NCBI GenBank assembly: GCA_964472675.1
Contig: CAYYLO010000001.1
Span: forward strand, 1 to 64,000
Direction of reading: 5' to 3'
Source: 01-FULL-43-15b sp964472675
GTDB lineage: Bacteria; Patescibacteriota; Microgenomatia; UBA8517; UBA10165
DNA length: 64,000 nucleotides
Shown here: positions 33,850-43,544 of the stretch, piece by piece
Numbering within the stretch: position 1 is the stretch's first letter
How the letters are laid out: each line of letters opens with the position of its first letter
Program-made: the position numbers and the translations under genes
The notes under the pieces: model-generated
Seen by the model: the letters and a program-made list of their open reading frames with translations, nothing else
The model's database searches: none
What the model was told of the DNA's origin: nothing

Positions 33850-35523
33850 TTACTTCCAGGAAAGTAGTTCAAAAGCCACACTGTCGTCCGGTCTAGTTAT
33901 TTCCTTGTAAATTCCATCCGGTTGTTTTTGGGAAAGTTCGGCAAAAGGAGGATGTTCAGGATCAAAAACTATCAACGTGCCTTTATTGTGTAAGTCCCCT
34001 GCGGTGGCATCCCTAAAGGTAATATTATCTAGCCCGGAAACCAACCCTACATCACCAAATTGCCCTTCCTGGTAGGTTTTTTTGGAAACTTGCTGATATT
34101 TTGCTGGATCATATTTTTGGAAAAAGAGGAAGAAAATGTACGGCTGGTTATAACTTTGTTGAAAAACAATCTGCTTGTAATCATTTTGTTCTTTAGAAGT
34201 CTTCATAATTGTTTGTTTATACCCGTATTGCCAACCTTTAGCACTGCGCAAAGGATAATGTACCCAATATTGATCAAGAAAATACACGTAATTAATTGCG
34301 TAAATAGCAAGGTAACAAAGCAGCAAGATTGCAAATTTGCGGCCACGAATTGCTTCAAATACAAATGCCACTCCGCATCCACTAAGTAAAGTTAGTGGAA
34401 TGACAAGATTCAGACTTCGCACACCTTGTATAGTATCTCGAGATAAAGCAGCAGGCAGCGGAGCCAGCAAAAGCCAGAGAAGTACAAACCACTTTGCATT
34501 TCTGTTTTGACTTCTTGCCAAATATAATAATCCTAAAATCAGCAACGGCAAGTCCGCCAATAACAAAACGCCAACGTCAGGCGCTCCGTGTCTAGCATTG
34601 GCCCAATCTCCTTCGAAGAACAAGAATCTTGCCGAGTAGTAATTCGTCCACCGGTACAAAACCCCTCGTAAATTGTTCAATGGCTCAGAATGGTAGAGGA
34701 TATATTGCCAAGAATTTATACCAACTCCTTCCTGGTTTAAAATGCCAGCCACATATTCAACAGGCCTTCTATAGGAAAAAAAACTAAAGACTGCTAACCT
34801 TCCTGCTTGTCCTTGAAAAACGCTTAAGATTATTGGCAATACCAACACAAACCCCAGAATTAAAACTTGTGCTATCTGTTTTCTGGTAAATCTGCCAAGT
34901 CGTTTGCGATACGCCAACAAGAGAGCTGCCACAACCAACGCAGTACTCAATTTGGCCCCCTGATATGTCCAAAGAGTGAGTGCAAAGAAAATAACTGACA
35001 GGTAAATACTTCTGCCCCCGTCTTTAACAAACCGCAAAAATAAATAGATTCCTGCTAAAGTTAACGTCAAAGAAAGATTGGCTTCCCATGCACCTCTGGA
35101 AAAATGAACATGCCAAGGAGATATTGCAAGCATCAAGCTTGCTAAAATTTTCAATTTTTCGTTCTTGAATAATTCGCCTACTGAACAATAAACAAGTCCT
35201 ACAGCGGCAATACCTGCAATAGCACTGGGAAGTCGCACGGACCACTCTGCCAAGCCCAATATAGCTACGAATGGTACTGTTAGGTAGACATAAAGTCCCG
35301 GTTTCCAATCTCCGAATGACTTAAAAATCAGTGGCAGAAGTTCGCCATACTCATCTCTGCCTGTCTTCAAAATTGAATATGCGTTATACCCCAAAGCCGC
35401 CTCGTCACTGGTTAAATGTGGCGGATTAATATCCAGTTGCCAAAAACGCAACAAGGCAGCAACCAACAAGATTGTGACGAGTAACAGGTGATGAGTTATT
35501 GGTGTAACGAGTTTTCTAATCAT
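33850..35523 (-). CDS. GT-C membrane glycosyltransferase, array paralogue 2
   Basis: 557 residues. D40-E41 in LTSDEAALGYNAY, then GRDEYGELLP and DWKPGLYVY. About eleven helices. The tail motif SYNQPYIFFLFFQKYDPAKY and closing VAFELL match the array. Residues about 6-17 (VTPITHHLLLVT) are coded by five heptamer units, so the start of the first helix has been rewritten by the repeat. The ATG overlaps the upstream stop (ATGA). Confidence 0.85.
   Translation of the reverse strand: MIRKLVTPITHHLLLVTILLVAALLRFWQLDINPPHLTSDEAALGYNAYSILKTGRDEYGELLPLIFKSFGDWKPGLYVYLTVPFVAILGLAEWSVRLPSAIAGIAAVGLVYCSVGELFKNEKLKILASLMLAISPWHVHFSRGAWEANLSLTLTLAGIYLFLRFVKDGGRSIYLSVIFFALTLWTYQGAKLSTALVVAALLLAYRKRLGRFTRKQIAQVLILGFVLVLPIILSVFQGQAGRLAVFSFFSYRRPVEYVAGILNQEGVGINSWQYILYHSEPLNNLRGVLYRWTNYYSARFLFFEGDWANARHGAPDVGVLLLADLPLLILGLLYLARSQNRNAKWFVLLWLLLAPLPAALSRDTIQGVRSLNLVIPLTLLSGCGVAFVFEAIRGRKFAILLLCYLAIYAINYVYFLDQYWVHYPLRSAKGWQYGYKQTIMKTSKEQNDYKQIVFQQSYNQPYIFFLFFQKYDPAKYQQVSKKTYQEGQFGDVGLVSGLDNITFRDATAGDLHNKGTLIVFDPEHPPFAELSQKQPDGIYKEITRPDDSVAFELLSWK
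35473..35507. repeat. Heptanucleotide tandem repeat (GTNANNN x5)
   Basis: GTGACGA, GTAACAG, GTGATGA, GTTATTG, GTGTAAC, then GAG. Codes the N-terminus of the GT-C gene 33850-35523. Confidence 0.65.
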
Positions 35524-38500
35524 TGCTTCTCAAGAATGATAAAAGCCGGATCTCCATTCAAGAAGCGGATAGTTTTCAGTTGCTTAAAATCGGGAGGAAA
35601 ATTCCCTGGACTGGTGACGAGAAGAGTTTTACCATCTATCGGTATTTTTAGCCCACTCTCCACCCGCCACTCTCCACCCGCCACTTTTGGCATATCCCAA
35701 TCGTTAACAAAATAGAACTTATCAAACCGGTCTATCCAAAACCAATCAGACTGGGCAAACCGCACAAGGTTGGTGTCTTTTTGGTAAGCGGCTGGATCCC
35801 AGGGCCAGTAGAAAAGCAAAAACTCATGCGGTTCGCCATATTTTTTAGTAATAATAAATCGGTCATATTCTCCATAACAAGCTTTTATGTAATCCGCGAT
35901 ATTTTGATATCCATATTGCCAAGACCAAGAGTAGTTTCTGCTGTAAACAAAGAAGTATTCATACATGTACTTACCCATATTGACAAATAACAATGTGGCG
36001 TAAGCTGTTAATGCGAATGCTTTCCACCTGCGGCTAATTTTTGTTGCTAGCCATATTACCCCAATTGCCGAAATAAGTTGAGGAATAGGCAACATAGAAG
36101 CAGAACGCAAAACTGCAAATTTTTCGTTAGTAATACTTGCAGGAATCGGTGCCAAGAGCAACCACAACAAAACTAACTGATACGCCTTCTCTTTTTTAGT
36201 CGCCCTCCATGCAACCAGTATCAGGCCAATGTAGAAAAAGGGTAAGTTAACCGGATAAAGGAGTCCCCAACCCGGAACGCTAAATTGATATTGCGTACCG
36301 CCTTTAAAAAATAAAAACTGCGGTGAAAAGTAATCCGCATAGTTTTTGGTAAACTTCTCAACAAAGTAAACAGGACGATTGTAGAAAAGACGAGCTAACC
36401 CTGGAGGTAATTTACTTTCCTCGCGCGCATTCACAATGCGGTTTATTGCACCCTGGTCAACCAAAAAAACCCAATTGGCACGTGCCCTTGCCTCAGAATT
36501 AGACAAGATAAACGGAAGCGGCACAAAAAAAACAGCTAAAATGACAAGGGAAATGATCCCAAGTAAACGTTTGTGTTTGAAAAAATTAAAAAGTTCACGC
36601 CGGTAGATTATAAAAAGGGCAAGCAAAAAAAATGGAGTGAAGATTCTGGTTGTGTGGTAAGAAAAAAGAGTTAGCCCAAAAGCCAAAAACGAAAGCGGAA
36701 ATTTGCCATTTACAAAAAGAGCAGCCGCTGTAGTTAAGAAAAACACCGATAAATTTGATTGTAAAACAAACCGCGAAGGGAAAAAGAGCCATGGGTCAAT
36801 TGCCACAAAAAATGTGCCAAACAGACTTATGTCTTTCCTTTTAGTAACTCCAAAAAAAACAAAGTAGGATGAAATTATCGTTAAAGTTCCCAAGAGAACA
36901 TGCGGCAAGCGGATGGCAAACGCATTAAGACCAAGAAACTTGATAAAAGGTATGGTCAAATAGAGGTTGAGAGGAAGGGGGTAGTCTCCATAGGCTCTAA
37001 AATTTGTGATCGGAAAGAATTCCCCCCACTCGTCCTGGCCGGTTTTTAAAATAGAGTAAGCATTCCATCCATGACTTACTTCATCCCAGTTTAGACTTGG
37101 CGGTATTTGAGTAATCCCTGCAAACCTTAAAACAAACCCCAACAAGACAATAACTATTAATAACCAATATTTCTTATACACAGTTGAAGAGATCTTTGAT
37201 CTTTTATGCCACATATTTTTCTTTACGAAAAACAATAATCCGATCGCTGCCGCAACACTAATAGCATTACCCCAAGTTCTTGCTGGAGTATCAGTAAATC
37301 TTAATATTGCTTCTTTTTCACCGCTCAGAGCGGGAAGTTGTGCTGTTATTAATCCCAAATCTCCCGAAGGAACAACCGAGTACTCTTTTGATTCTGTAAA
37401 CAAATGCCAACCAGGAAAATAAACTATCGGAAACTGAACTGTGGCAGGTGAAGTAAGTGTTAACTTGTATTTTACCTCATTGCTCTTCTTTAAGACTTGT
37501 GCACCAAAAAACCTGCCGTCTGCCGAAGGTTGCGAAGGAGCCGGACTTGCCGGAAGTTGGGAAGCTGTTGCAGGCCAATAATCTCCTAAAGATGACGCGG
37601 TCTGTTCTTCCCATTTTTTCCCTGCAAACTGGTCTTTATCTGTAATGTTGTACCACATATCCTCCTTAAAAAAAGAAAAGTTCACAAGGATCACGATGAC
37701 AATAGCAGTTGCACTAATCCACAGAGGAAATCGCCTGGAAACGAACACTATAGCTCCAGAAGCCAGCGCAAAACTGAAGGTTGCGATAGAAAGCCAACGC
37801 CACGGAAATTGAAAATATGACGTAAATTTGAGGCTTTCCCAAATAGGTGTCGACTTATTGTGTGTTAGAAACAAAGCCAGCCAACCAATTAAAACTAACA
37901 CCAAAATGTCTTTAAGTTTTTCTTTTTGGCGAGTTATTAACAGGCATACCAGTGCTATCAAAGGCAATACCCACTGCACTTGCCCCACAGATAAACTTAA
38001 ATCATCTTGAGGACCAAAAAGTGAAGCGCCATACCCCCAAAATCTTGAAATTAAAAGTTGGTTCAATGTGGCAAAATGTGCCCTAAAATCAAAATAACCA
38101 ATGGTGATCGATTCCAAGTTTACATATTTGGACTCCGACACCACAGGTAGTAGATAAAATGCACTAAGTGCTAACGCCAAAACCCCTCCACCAACTAGCC
38201 AAGGAATCTTACTGTAGTTTTTCCTTTCCACAATTTTACATCCCAACCATACTCCCAAGAAAAGCCCAAACATTAGAAGCGACAGGTTGTGTGTCAGCAA
38301 CAGCAGAGCAAGGCTGACACTAAACCACAAAAGACTTTTGATCTTGCCCCCATGAAGAAAGTTATAAGCAAAGAGCGCAATAAAAGGGAAAAGTGCAAAA
38401 GCAAAAGCTTCGGGCAAAGCTGCCCGAACCCAAACATCAAGAGCTCGATATGGCGCGTATACATAAACCATGCTGCTCACCAATGCCGCATATTTATACG

Positions 38501-38876
38501 AAGTTGAAGAGGAATTCTGATTCTTCTGATTTCCCCAAACCCTTAAAGAGAGCAAATACATACCTAAAGCAGATCCAATAATCGAGAGAATAAACACTAC
38601 CTTGGTGGAATCAATAATTTGCATTCCCAGCAAGTGGAATACTTCGCCTACTGCGTAAGGTATTTGCGTGTAAAAGTTAAACAAAGGTTCACCATACCCA
38701 AAACCAGCGTCGGGAGCCCAGCGACAAGGGATTTGGAAGTCCTTTATACAGCGATCAAACTCAAACAAACGGAATAAATGCGGGTCCTGCATGGAATATA
38801 TCCCTGGCCGGAGCATCCTAAAAAAAGCGGGGATTGTGAGAACAACAACAAACAACAAAAAGAAATATTTTCTCAT
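35520..38876 (-). CDS. Fusion of PTPS-related membrane domain and GT-C glycosyltransferase
   Basis: 1118 residues with two complete membrane modules. Residues 1-560 resemble the 6-pyruvoyl-tetrahydropterin-synthase-related membrane family (MQDPHLFRLFEF at 29-40, WAPDAGFGYGEPLF at 53-66, about ten helices, then a beta-rich external part ending RFTDTP). Residues 570-1118 are an array GT-C paralogue with D598-E599 in LNWDEVSHGWNAY and the tail motif KYGEPHEFLLFYWPWDPAAY. No stop or frameshift at the joint. Heptamer repeats code GGEWRVESG near 1064-1075. The fusion suggests the two modules act on the same lipid-linked glycan. Confidence 0.8.
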   Translation of the reverse strand: MRKYFFLLFVVVLTIPAFFRMLRPGIYSMQDPHLFRLFEFDRCIKDFQIPCRWAPDAGFGYGEPLFNFYTQIPYAVGEVFHLLGMQIIDSTKVVFILSIIGSALGMYLLSLRVWGNQKNQNSSSTSYKYAALVSSMVYVYAPYRALDVWVRAALPEAFAFALFPFIALFAYNFLHGGKIKSLLWFSVSLALLLLTHNLSLLMFGLFLGVWLGCKIVERKNYSKIPWLVGGGVLALALSAFYLLPVVSESKYVNLESITIGYFDFRAHFATLNQLLISRFWGYGASLFGPQDDLSLSVGQVQWVLPLIALVCLLITRQKEKLKDILVLVLIGWLALFLTHNKSTPIWESLKFTSYFQFPWRWLSIATFSFALASGAIVFVSRRFPLWISATAIVIVILVNFSFFKEDMWYNITDKDQFAGKKWEEQTASSLGDYWPATASQLPASPAPSQPSADGRFFGAQVLKKSNEVKYKLTLTSPATVQFPIVYFPGWHLFTESKEYSVVPSGDLGLITAQLPALSGEKEAILRFTDTPARTWGNAISVAAAIGLLFFVKKNMWHKRSKISSTVYKKYWLLIVIVLLGFVLRFAGITQIPPSLNWDEVSHGWNAYSILKTGQDEWGEFFPITNFRAYGDYPLPLNLYLTIPFIKFLGLNAFAIRLPHVLLGTLTIISSYFVFFGVTKRKDISLFGTFFVAIDPWLFFPSRFVLQSNLSVFFLTTAAALFVNGKFPLSFLAFGLTLFSYHTTRIFTPFFLLALFIIYRRELFNFFKHKRLLGIISLVILAVFFVPLPFILSNSEARARANWVFLVDQGAINRIVNAREESKLPPGLARLFYNRPVYFVEKFTKNYADYFSPQFLFFKGGTQYQFSVPGWGLLYPVNLPFFYIGLILVAWRATKKEKAYQLVLLWLLLAPIPASITNEKFAVLRSASMLPIPQLISAIGVIWLATKISRRWKAFALTAYATLLFVNMGKYMYEYFFVYSRNYSWSWQYGYQNIADYIKACYGEYDRFIITKKYGEPHEFLLFYWPWDPAAYQKDTNLVRFAQSDWFWIDRFDKFYFVNDWDMPKVAGGEWRVESGLKIPIDGKTLLVTSPGNFPPDFKQLKTIRFLNGDPAFIILEKQ
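35653..35687. repeat. Heptanucleotide tandem repeat (CCACTCT/CCACCCG x5)
   Basis: CCACTCT, CCACCCG, CCACTCT, CCACCCG, CCACTTT: the cleanest heptamer array in the window. It codes about residues 1064-1075 of the fusion protein. Confidence 0.8.
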
Positions 38877-40543
38877 TGTGTACTAACTAACCAAATAGCG
38901 TCCTGGCCATTGGGAAATTTGATCTTCTCGACAACATTTGCATTTGAAGAAAACTCGTTAGATTTTCCTATCAAAAGCGTATCTTTTTTGCCAAAAGCCT
39001 TAGAGTCAATACTTGTAAAATTATACTTACCCAAACTGTAATCTCCCAATTGGTCTACAAAGGAACGCCCCTCTGTTTTGTATCTCAGCCAATCTTGAGC
39101 TTGTTTTTGGTAATCTGCCGGATCCCATTTCTTGTAAAAGGCCATATAGATTTGCGGCTCTGATAAAGAGCGGCTAAAGACAACTTGGGAATATCTACTG
39201 TCAATTGCTGAAGTTAGTTCAACGGCTTGTTTTCTACCATAAAGCATGGCCTGGGCCTGATCCCGCGGCGCGTGGTAATAATAGTCTTCCAAAAAGAATC
39301 CTAAACTCACCAACAATATAGCAATATAACTATATAGCAGTAATTTTTTTGATACTCGCCATTTCTGAGAAATTAAATCCAGCAAAACTAAGGCACCATA
39401 CGCAGATAATATTTGTAAGGCCGGCATCATTACCGCCACTCGATTCCCCGCATACCCTGGGCCCTTTGTTAAAGCAGCGGGTATTGGCGCAATCAAAATC
39501 CAAATTATTAACAATTTAAGGGGTCCCCTTGCCGAGCCTGCAAGGGGACCCCTTGCAAAGATCGACCACAATGAAACAAGTATAAAAGGCAGTTCAACCA
39601 GGTAAAGAACTCCTCTGCCGGGAATCATGCCGTAAGTCCACTCGCCTGCCCCTTGAGTAAACAAAAACTGGGGCGAAAAATAGGAGAGATATCTTTGAGA
39701 AAATTCCTTAAACACATAAACTAGTTTGTTCGAGAAAATTCTTTCTATAACGTCTGGCACTCCGGCCAAAACTGCCTCATACCGCCTGTCGGCAAGGTTC
39801 GCCCAGTTGTCTGTAGGATTAAAAATTGCAATATCCGATCCGCGGCCTCCCGCCCCAGAAAAAAGCATCGTATAAGCGGCAACGGCAATAAAGACAGCCA
39901 ACACAGCAATAGCTATTCCATACTTCCTTCCCGCCTTAAAGTGCAATAGCAAAGTGCGGCGATCCCACAATAATAAAAGGATAATAAGTGGAGTAAATAA
40001 TCTTGCAGAGTGGTAACTAAAGAGATTCAAGCCAAAAGCCAAGGCAGCTACTGCCATCCAACGGGGTTTTTCCAAACCTTTGTAAAACGCCCATACTCCA
40101 AGCGGCATAAAAAATGTCGTCAGGTTTGCCTCGAAAGCGCCGCGGGAAAGTGAAATGTGCCATGGCGATACAGCCAGCAGCCAAGCTGCTAAAATTTCCA
40201 ATTTCGATCCGCCGAAGAGCCCTTTAACCATCAAATAAGTGGCGAGTATAGCTAGTGTTCCAAAAACAGCACTAGGGAGTCTCACAGCAAATTCATTAAG
40301 TCCAAATATTGCTACCGAGGGAATTGCTAGATAGGTATATAGCGGAAGTTTATAATCCCCAAAAGACTGCAAAGTTAGAGGAAGAAAGCTACCCCACTGA
40401 TCTTTGCCGGTTTTCAAGATTGAGTACGCGTCATAACCAAAAGAGGCCTCATCAGGGGTAAAACCTGCAGGGTGGGAGACAAGGCCAATAAAACGCAAAA
40501 CAAAAGCCATCAAAATTATTCCAACCAAGACCACACGGCGCAT
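38873..40543 (-). CDS. GT-C membrane glycosyltransferase, array paralogue 4, with palindromic insertion
   Basis: 556 residues. D31-E32 in FTPDEASFGYDAY, GKDQWGSFLP and DYKLPLYTYL. The tail has SLSEPQIYMAFYKKWDPADY and a final KFPNGQDAIWLV. About residues 330-342 (RGPLAGSARGPLK) are coded by a perfect palindrome, in a loop between two helices. The ATG is 6 nt after a TACAAT formed by the last codons (Tyr-Asn-stop) of the upstream gene, so it may have its own promoter. Confidence 0.85.
   Translation of the reverse strand: MRRVVLVGIILMAFVLRFIGLVSHPAGFTPDEASFGYDAYSILKTGKDQWGSFLPLTLQSFGDYKLPLYTYLAIPSVAIFGLNEFAVRLPSAVFGTLAILATYLMVKGLFGGSKLEILAAWLLAVSPWHISLSRGAFEANLTTFFMPLGVWAFYKGLEKPRWMAVAALAFGLNLFSYHSARLFTPLIILLLLWDRRTLLLHFKAGRKYGIAIAVLAVFIAVAAYTMLFSGAGGRGSDIAIFNPTDNWANLADRRYEAVLAGVPDVIERIFSNKLVYVFKEFSQRYLSYFSPQFLFTQGAGEWTYGMIPGRGVLYLVELPFILVSLWSIFARGPLAGSARGPLKLLIIWILIAPIPAALTKGPGYAGNRVAVMMPALQILSAYGALVLLDLISQKWRVSKKLLLYSYIAILLVSLGFFLEDYYYHAPRDQAQAMLYGRKQAVELTSAIDSRYSQVVFSRSLSEPQIYMAFYKKWDPADYQKQAQDWLRYKTEGRSFVDQLGDYSLGKYNFTSIDSKAFGKKDTLLIGKSNEFSSNANVVEKIKFPNGQDAIWLVSTQ
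39518..39554. repeat. Palindromic element, 15-bp perfect stem, 7-nt loop
   Basis: AAGGGGTCCCCTTGC (39518-39532), loop CGAGCCT, GCAAGGGGACCCCTT (39540-39554). It lies inside a GT-C gene, in frame, in a loop between membrane helices. Much more GC-rich and symmetrical than its surroundings. Confidence 0.85.
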
Positions 40544-40546
40544 AAA

Positions 40547-41809
40547 TTAATTGTAGCCCTTTTTACGTTTAATCCCAAGCAATAGAACACTAAACACCAA
40601 GAGATTTACAACAGCTATAAAATTAGGCAGCCATGAAACTTTGTAAATAATTTCCAGTGGTGCAAAAGACGCGGCATTGAACAAGTGATAAATATTCAAA
40701 AGATTTGAAACAGATAAAACTGCAACAGCCAAAGTTGTCAGCGGAACCAGGCCGGATAGTAATGTGGCTATCGGGAAAAATGGATAAAGGTATCTTTCGT
40801 GAATTCTGGTCATAAACAAGAATGTAACTAATGCAGACAGAGCCAGGCCATAGAGAACATTTCTGTTTGATAAATTGTGTTTCAACCACAAACATAATCC
40901 GCCTATTACAACTGAGGAAACCAAAAAGCCCAATAATCTTGCGCTTGTTGAAAAATAAATTGTGCTATCTAAAGTTTTACCATTATCAATCAACCACCAA
41001 AAGTTAAATGCGTTTGCACTCAAAGAGCCTATTTCGCCTGACAAGATTCTGTTCTTGTATAAGTTTAAAAACCATATCGGAAAATCAACCTGGGGATGAA
41101 ACCAAATTGAAATAAAGATTGTGGTTAAAACCGCGGCTAAAATGCTTTTTAACCACTGGCTACGATTAAATTTTTTAGTCAGCGCAACTACAAGCAGTAT
41201 GGGAATAAAAATTGCCAACGACCCTTTAAAGAGTAAAGAAAGTATAAATAAAAATGAGAAGACTGTTAATTGACTACTCAAAAGTGCCACTATTGCACTT
41301 AGTCCTAAAAGATTAACTATACTATCTGTCTGACCCCAAATACTTGAGTTAAACCACACAACGGGATTCAAAACCCAAAATGTAGACATTAACAGCGCAG
41401 TTTTTGGCTTCTTCAACCTAATGAAGTATTGATATAAAACAGTCGCTATTCCCAAATCTGCAAAAATACTTGGAAGTTTTATCAACAACTTAAGTCCGCG
41501 GTCTTCCCAAAACCAAACAAAGGCCGAAGGAAAAGCGGGGATATGGTTGTTAAACCACCAAGCGAGTCGCTCGACTGTATTCCATATAATTTGTAAGCCA
41601 GCAAAAAGCAAAATGGTTAAAGGAGGTTGGTTTGGGGCAGAGTATGGCCAATTTTTGAGGTCATAAAAACCACTTAGTCCATGAGAAACAGCAATTTGCC
41701 CCCACGAAATGTTGTTGTTCAAATCGCCATGATACGCGCTAAAAACAAAATAAAGCCGGAGAATTAAGCCCGTTAAAAGCAGAAAATAGAATTTATGTAA
41801 AAACTTCAC
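40547..41809 (-). CDS. GT-C family membrane protein, not an array paralogue
   Basis: 420 residues, about ten helices. The first loop carries D29 in YHGDLNNNISWGQ, and a later WNSSIWGQTDS segment resembles GT-C mannosyltransferases related to ALG6/GT87 and DUF2029. It lacks the large external tail of the neighbouring array proteins. It starts at GTG 41809, overlapping the upstream TGA (GTGA). Sits in the middle of the array, which suggests a linked role. Substrate unknown. Confidence 0.75.
   Translation of the reverse strand: MKFLHKFYFLLLTGLILRLYFVFSAYHGDLNNNISWGQIAVSHGLSGFYDLKNWPYSAPNQPPLTILLFAGLQIIWNTVERLAWWFNNHIPAFPSAFVWFWEDRGLKLLIKLPSIFADLGIATVLYQYFIRLKKPKTALLMSTFWVLNPVVWFNSSIWGQTDSIVNLLGLSAIVALLSSQLTVFSFLFILSLLFKGSLAIFIPILLVVALTKKFNRSQWLKSILAAVLTTIFISIWFHPQVDFPIWFLNLYKNRILSGEIGSLSANAFNFWWLIDNGKTLDSTIYFSTSARLLGFLVSSVVIGGLCLWLKHNLSNRNVLYGLALSALVTFLFMTRIHERYLYPFFPIATLLSGLVPLTTLAVAVLSVSNLLNIYHLFNAASFAPLEIIYKVSWLPNFIAVVNLLVFSVLLLGIKRKKGYN
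40550..40578 (-). promoter_or_regulatory. Candidate leaderless promoter inside the array
   Basis: Minus strand: TTGGGA (40578-40573), 17-nt spacer, TACAAT (40555-40550), 6 nt, ATG 40543. The -10 is made of the final Tyr and Asn codons of the upstream gene. Confidence 0.5.
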
Positions 41810-43542
41810 TTTGTATTTTTGGTTAACAGGAAGAAAGCCGGTTCGCCTGATGGATATGCGACCGCTTTAACCATTTTTAGATCTTTTGGTAAACGCTCCG
41901 GTTCTTGTATTAAATTCACATTTACTTCCTTGGCAGTGGCTACATACAAAGTTTTGTCCGGTAAAACCTGGCCTAATGTATAAAGGTCAACATTGGGGGA
42001 GCCAAAGTAATATTTATCCAGCTTAGAAATCGCGCCAAAATTAGGTAGAGTTTCCCGTGGTAAATCTAAACCCCCCGTACCTCTTGGCTGGTAGAGTTCA
42101 TGGAATCTTTGGGGGGAAAATTGAGACCAGCCTAGGAAAAAGATCATTGCCGGTTCTCCAGCATTACTAACAATTACACGATCATAAGTATTACTTTCTT
42201 CTACCGCTGACCCAACAGCATCTTCAAATCCTGCATGCCACCACCGTTCCGAATCCCATGGGTAATGGATCCAATATAGATGTTGGAAAAATACGAAACT
42301 TGCCAATAATGCCAACACATACGAACACACAAACAGGCTGCGCACACGAGCTGAGAGCGAATTAAATGTGCTCCACACGCCATATCCCACCAAAAAGATT
42401 AAAGGTGGAAGAAGAAGAAAGAGACGTGTGGCGTGATTCCCGCCGTCACGAGTCAAAGCCGCTGGGATTGGCGCCACAATGACCCAGAAGAACACAAAAA
42501 TTTTTATCTTCCTGTCTACCTTGGAAAAAATGAAGTATGCAAACCCCAACACCAGGAAAATGGCTTCAAATTTGTAAAACTCGCCAATTCTATTTGGTGA
42601 GTGGCGAGGATTCGGATCACCTTGGATAAAAAGAAAATCTGTTGAAAACGCACGTAAATAATTCTGGCCTACAAAGGTGGCAAGCCATGTCGCCTTATTG
42701 TGGAACAACTTGTCAACTATAGTCGGAGCTATCCCTACTTGAGCTACAGGATTGCGCATTTTGGCATCCCTTAACCGTGCAAATCCAATTTCAGGAGACA
42801 TTGTGGGATCTGAAAAGACGGAAATGTAGTTAAAACGCTGGGCGCCTCCACCAAAAACCGTACTAAAAGTAATCGGTGCGGCAACTATCGCAAAACACAA
42901 AGCGGCAATCGCAAGCTGTTTCCGCGGCAGTTTAAGAAGATCACGCCACCAAATCAAAATTAATGCACTCATGGTCAGAGGTAAAAAGAGTTTGGCTGTG
43001 CTATATACCCAAGGAGTAAGCGCAAGCGATACGCCAGCCAAATAAAGCCATCTAGGATTTTTCAAACCACGCAGGAAGAAATAAATTCCTGAAACATAAA
43101 AGAAGAAGAGCTGAGTTACTTCAAAGCCCGCACGGGAATATTGTATGTGCCATGGAGAAATGGAAAGGAGGAAGGCAGCCAAAAGGGCAAACCCTTGCTT
43201 GCCGGTAATTTGCCGCACTAAAAGGTAAAATACCCACACCCCCAAAATCCCAAAAATTGCTGCAGGGAGTCTGACTCCCCAAGGCGAGACTCCAAAGATT
43301 GCCACAGTTGGTACAGCAGAATATAAATATAGCGGTGTTCTCCATTCAGCCAAAGACTGAAAATGGATAGGTAAAAAGTTGCCGGAGTAATCACGGCCAG
43401 TTTTCAAGATAGAATAGGCATGATAACCCACATCCAGCTCATCTCCAAATAAAGAAACCGGCACGCGGTCAAGCTGCCACAGGCGCAATAAGCTAGCTAT
43501 TGCTAAAATACCTGCCAATAACAACTTTGAATGTTTATGCAT
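41806..43542 (-). CDS. GT-C membrane glycosyltransferase, array paralogue 5
   Basis: 578 residues. D34-E35 in LFGDELDVGYHAY, GRDYSGNFLP and EWRTPLYLY. The tail has NAGEPAMIFFLGWSQFSP and a final YPSGEPAFFLL. About eleven helices. It starts at ATG 43542, 2 bp after the upstream gene. Sequence at the acceptor-side loops differs from its neighbours, consistent with different acceptors (inference). Confidence 0.85.
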   Translation of the reverse strand: MHKHSKLLLAGILAIASLLRLWQLDRVPVSLFGDELDVGYHAYSILKTGRDYSGNFLPIHFQSLAEWRTPLYLYSAVPTVAIFGVSPWGVRLPAAIFGILGVWVFYLLVRQITGKQGFALLAAFLLSISPWHIQYSRAGFEVTQLFFFYVSGIYFFLRGLKNPRWLYLAGVSLALTPWVYSTAKLFLPLTMSALILIWWRDLLKLPRKQLAIAALCFAIVAAPITFSTVFGGGAQRFNYISVFSDPTMSPEIGFARLRDAKMRNPVAQVGIAPTIVDKLFHNKATWLATFVGQNYLRAFSTDFLFIQGDPNPRHSPNRIGEFYKFEAIFLVLGFAYFIFSKVDRKIKIFVFFWVIVAPIPAALTRDGGNHATRLFLLLPPLIFLVGYGVWSTFNSLSARVRSLFVCSYVLALLASFVFFQHLYWIHYPWDSERWWHAGFEDAVGSAVEESNTYDRVIVSNAGEPAMIFFLGWSQFSPQRFHELYQPRGTGGLDLPRETLPNFGAISKLDKYYFGSPNVDLYTLGQVLPDKTLYVATAKEVNVNLIQEPERLPKDLKMVKAVAYPSGEPAFFLLTKNTK

Positions 43543-43544
43543 AG

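Noticed and set aside
35653..35687. CRISPR-like short repeat array
   Set aside because: Units are only 7 nt, without spacers, and coding; no cas gene is present.
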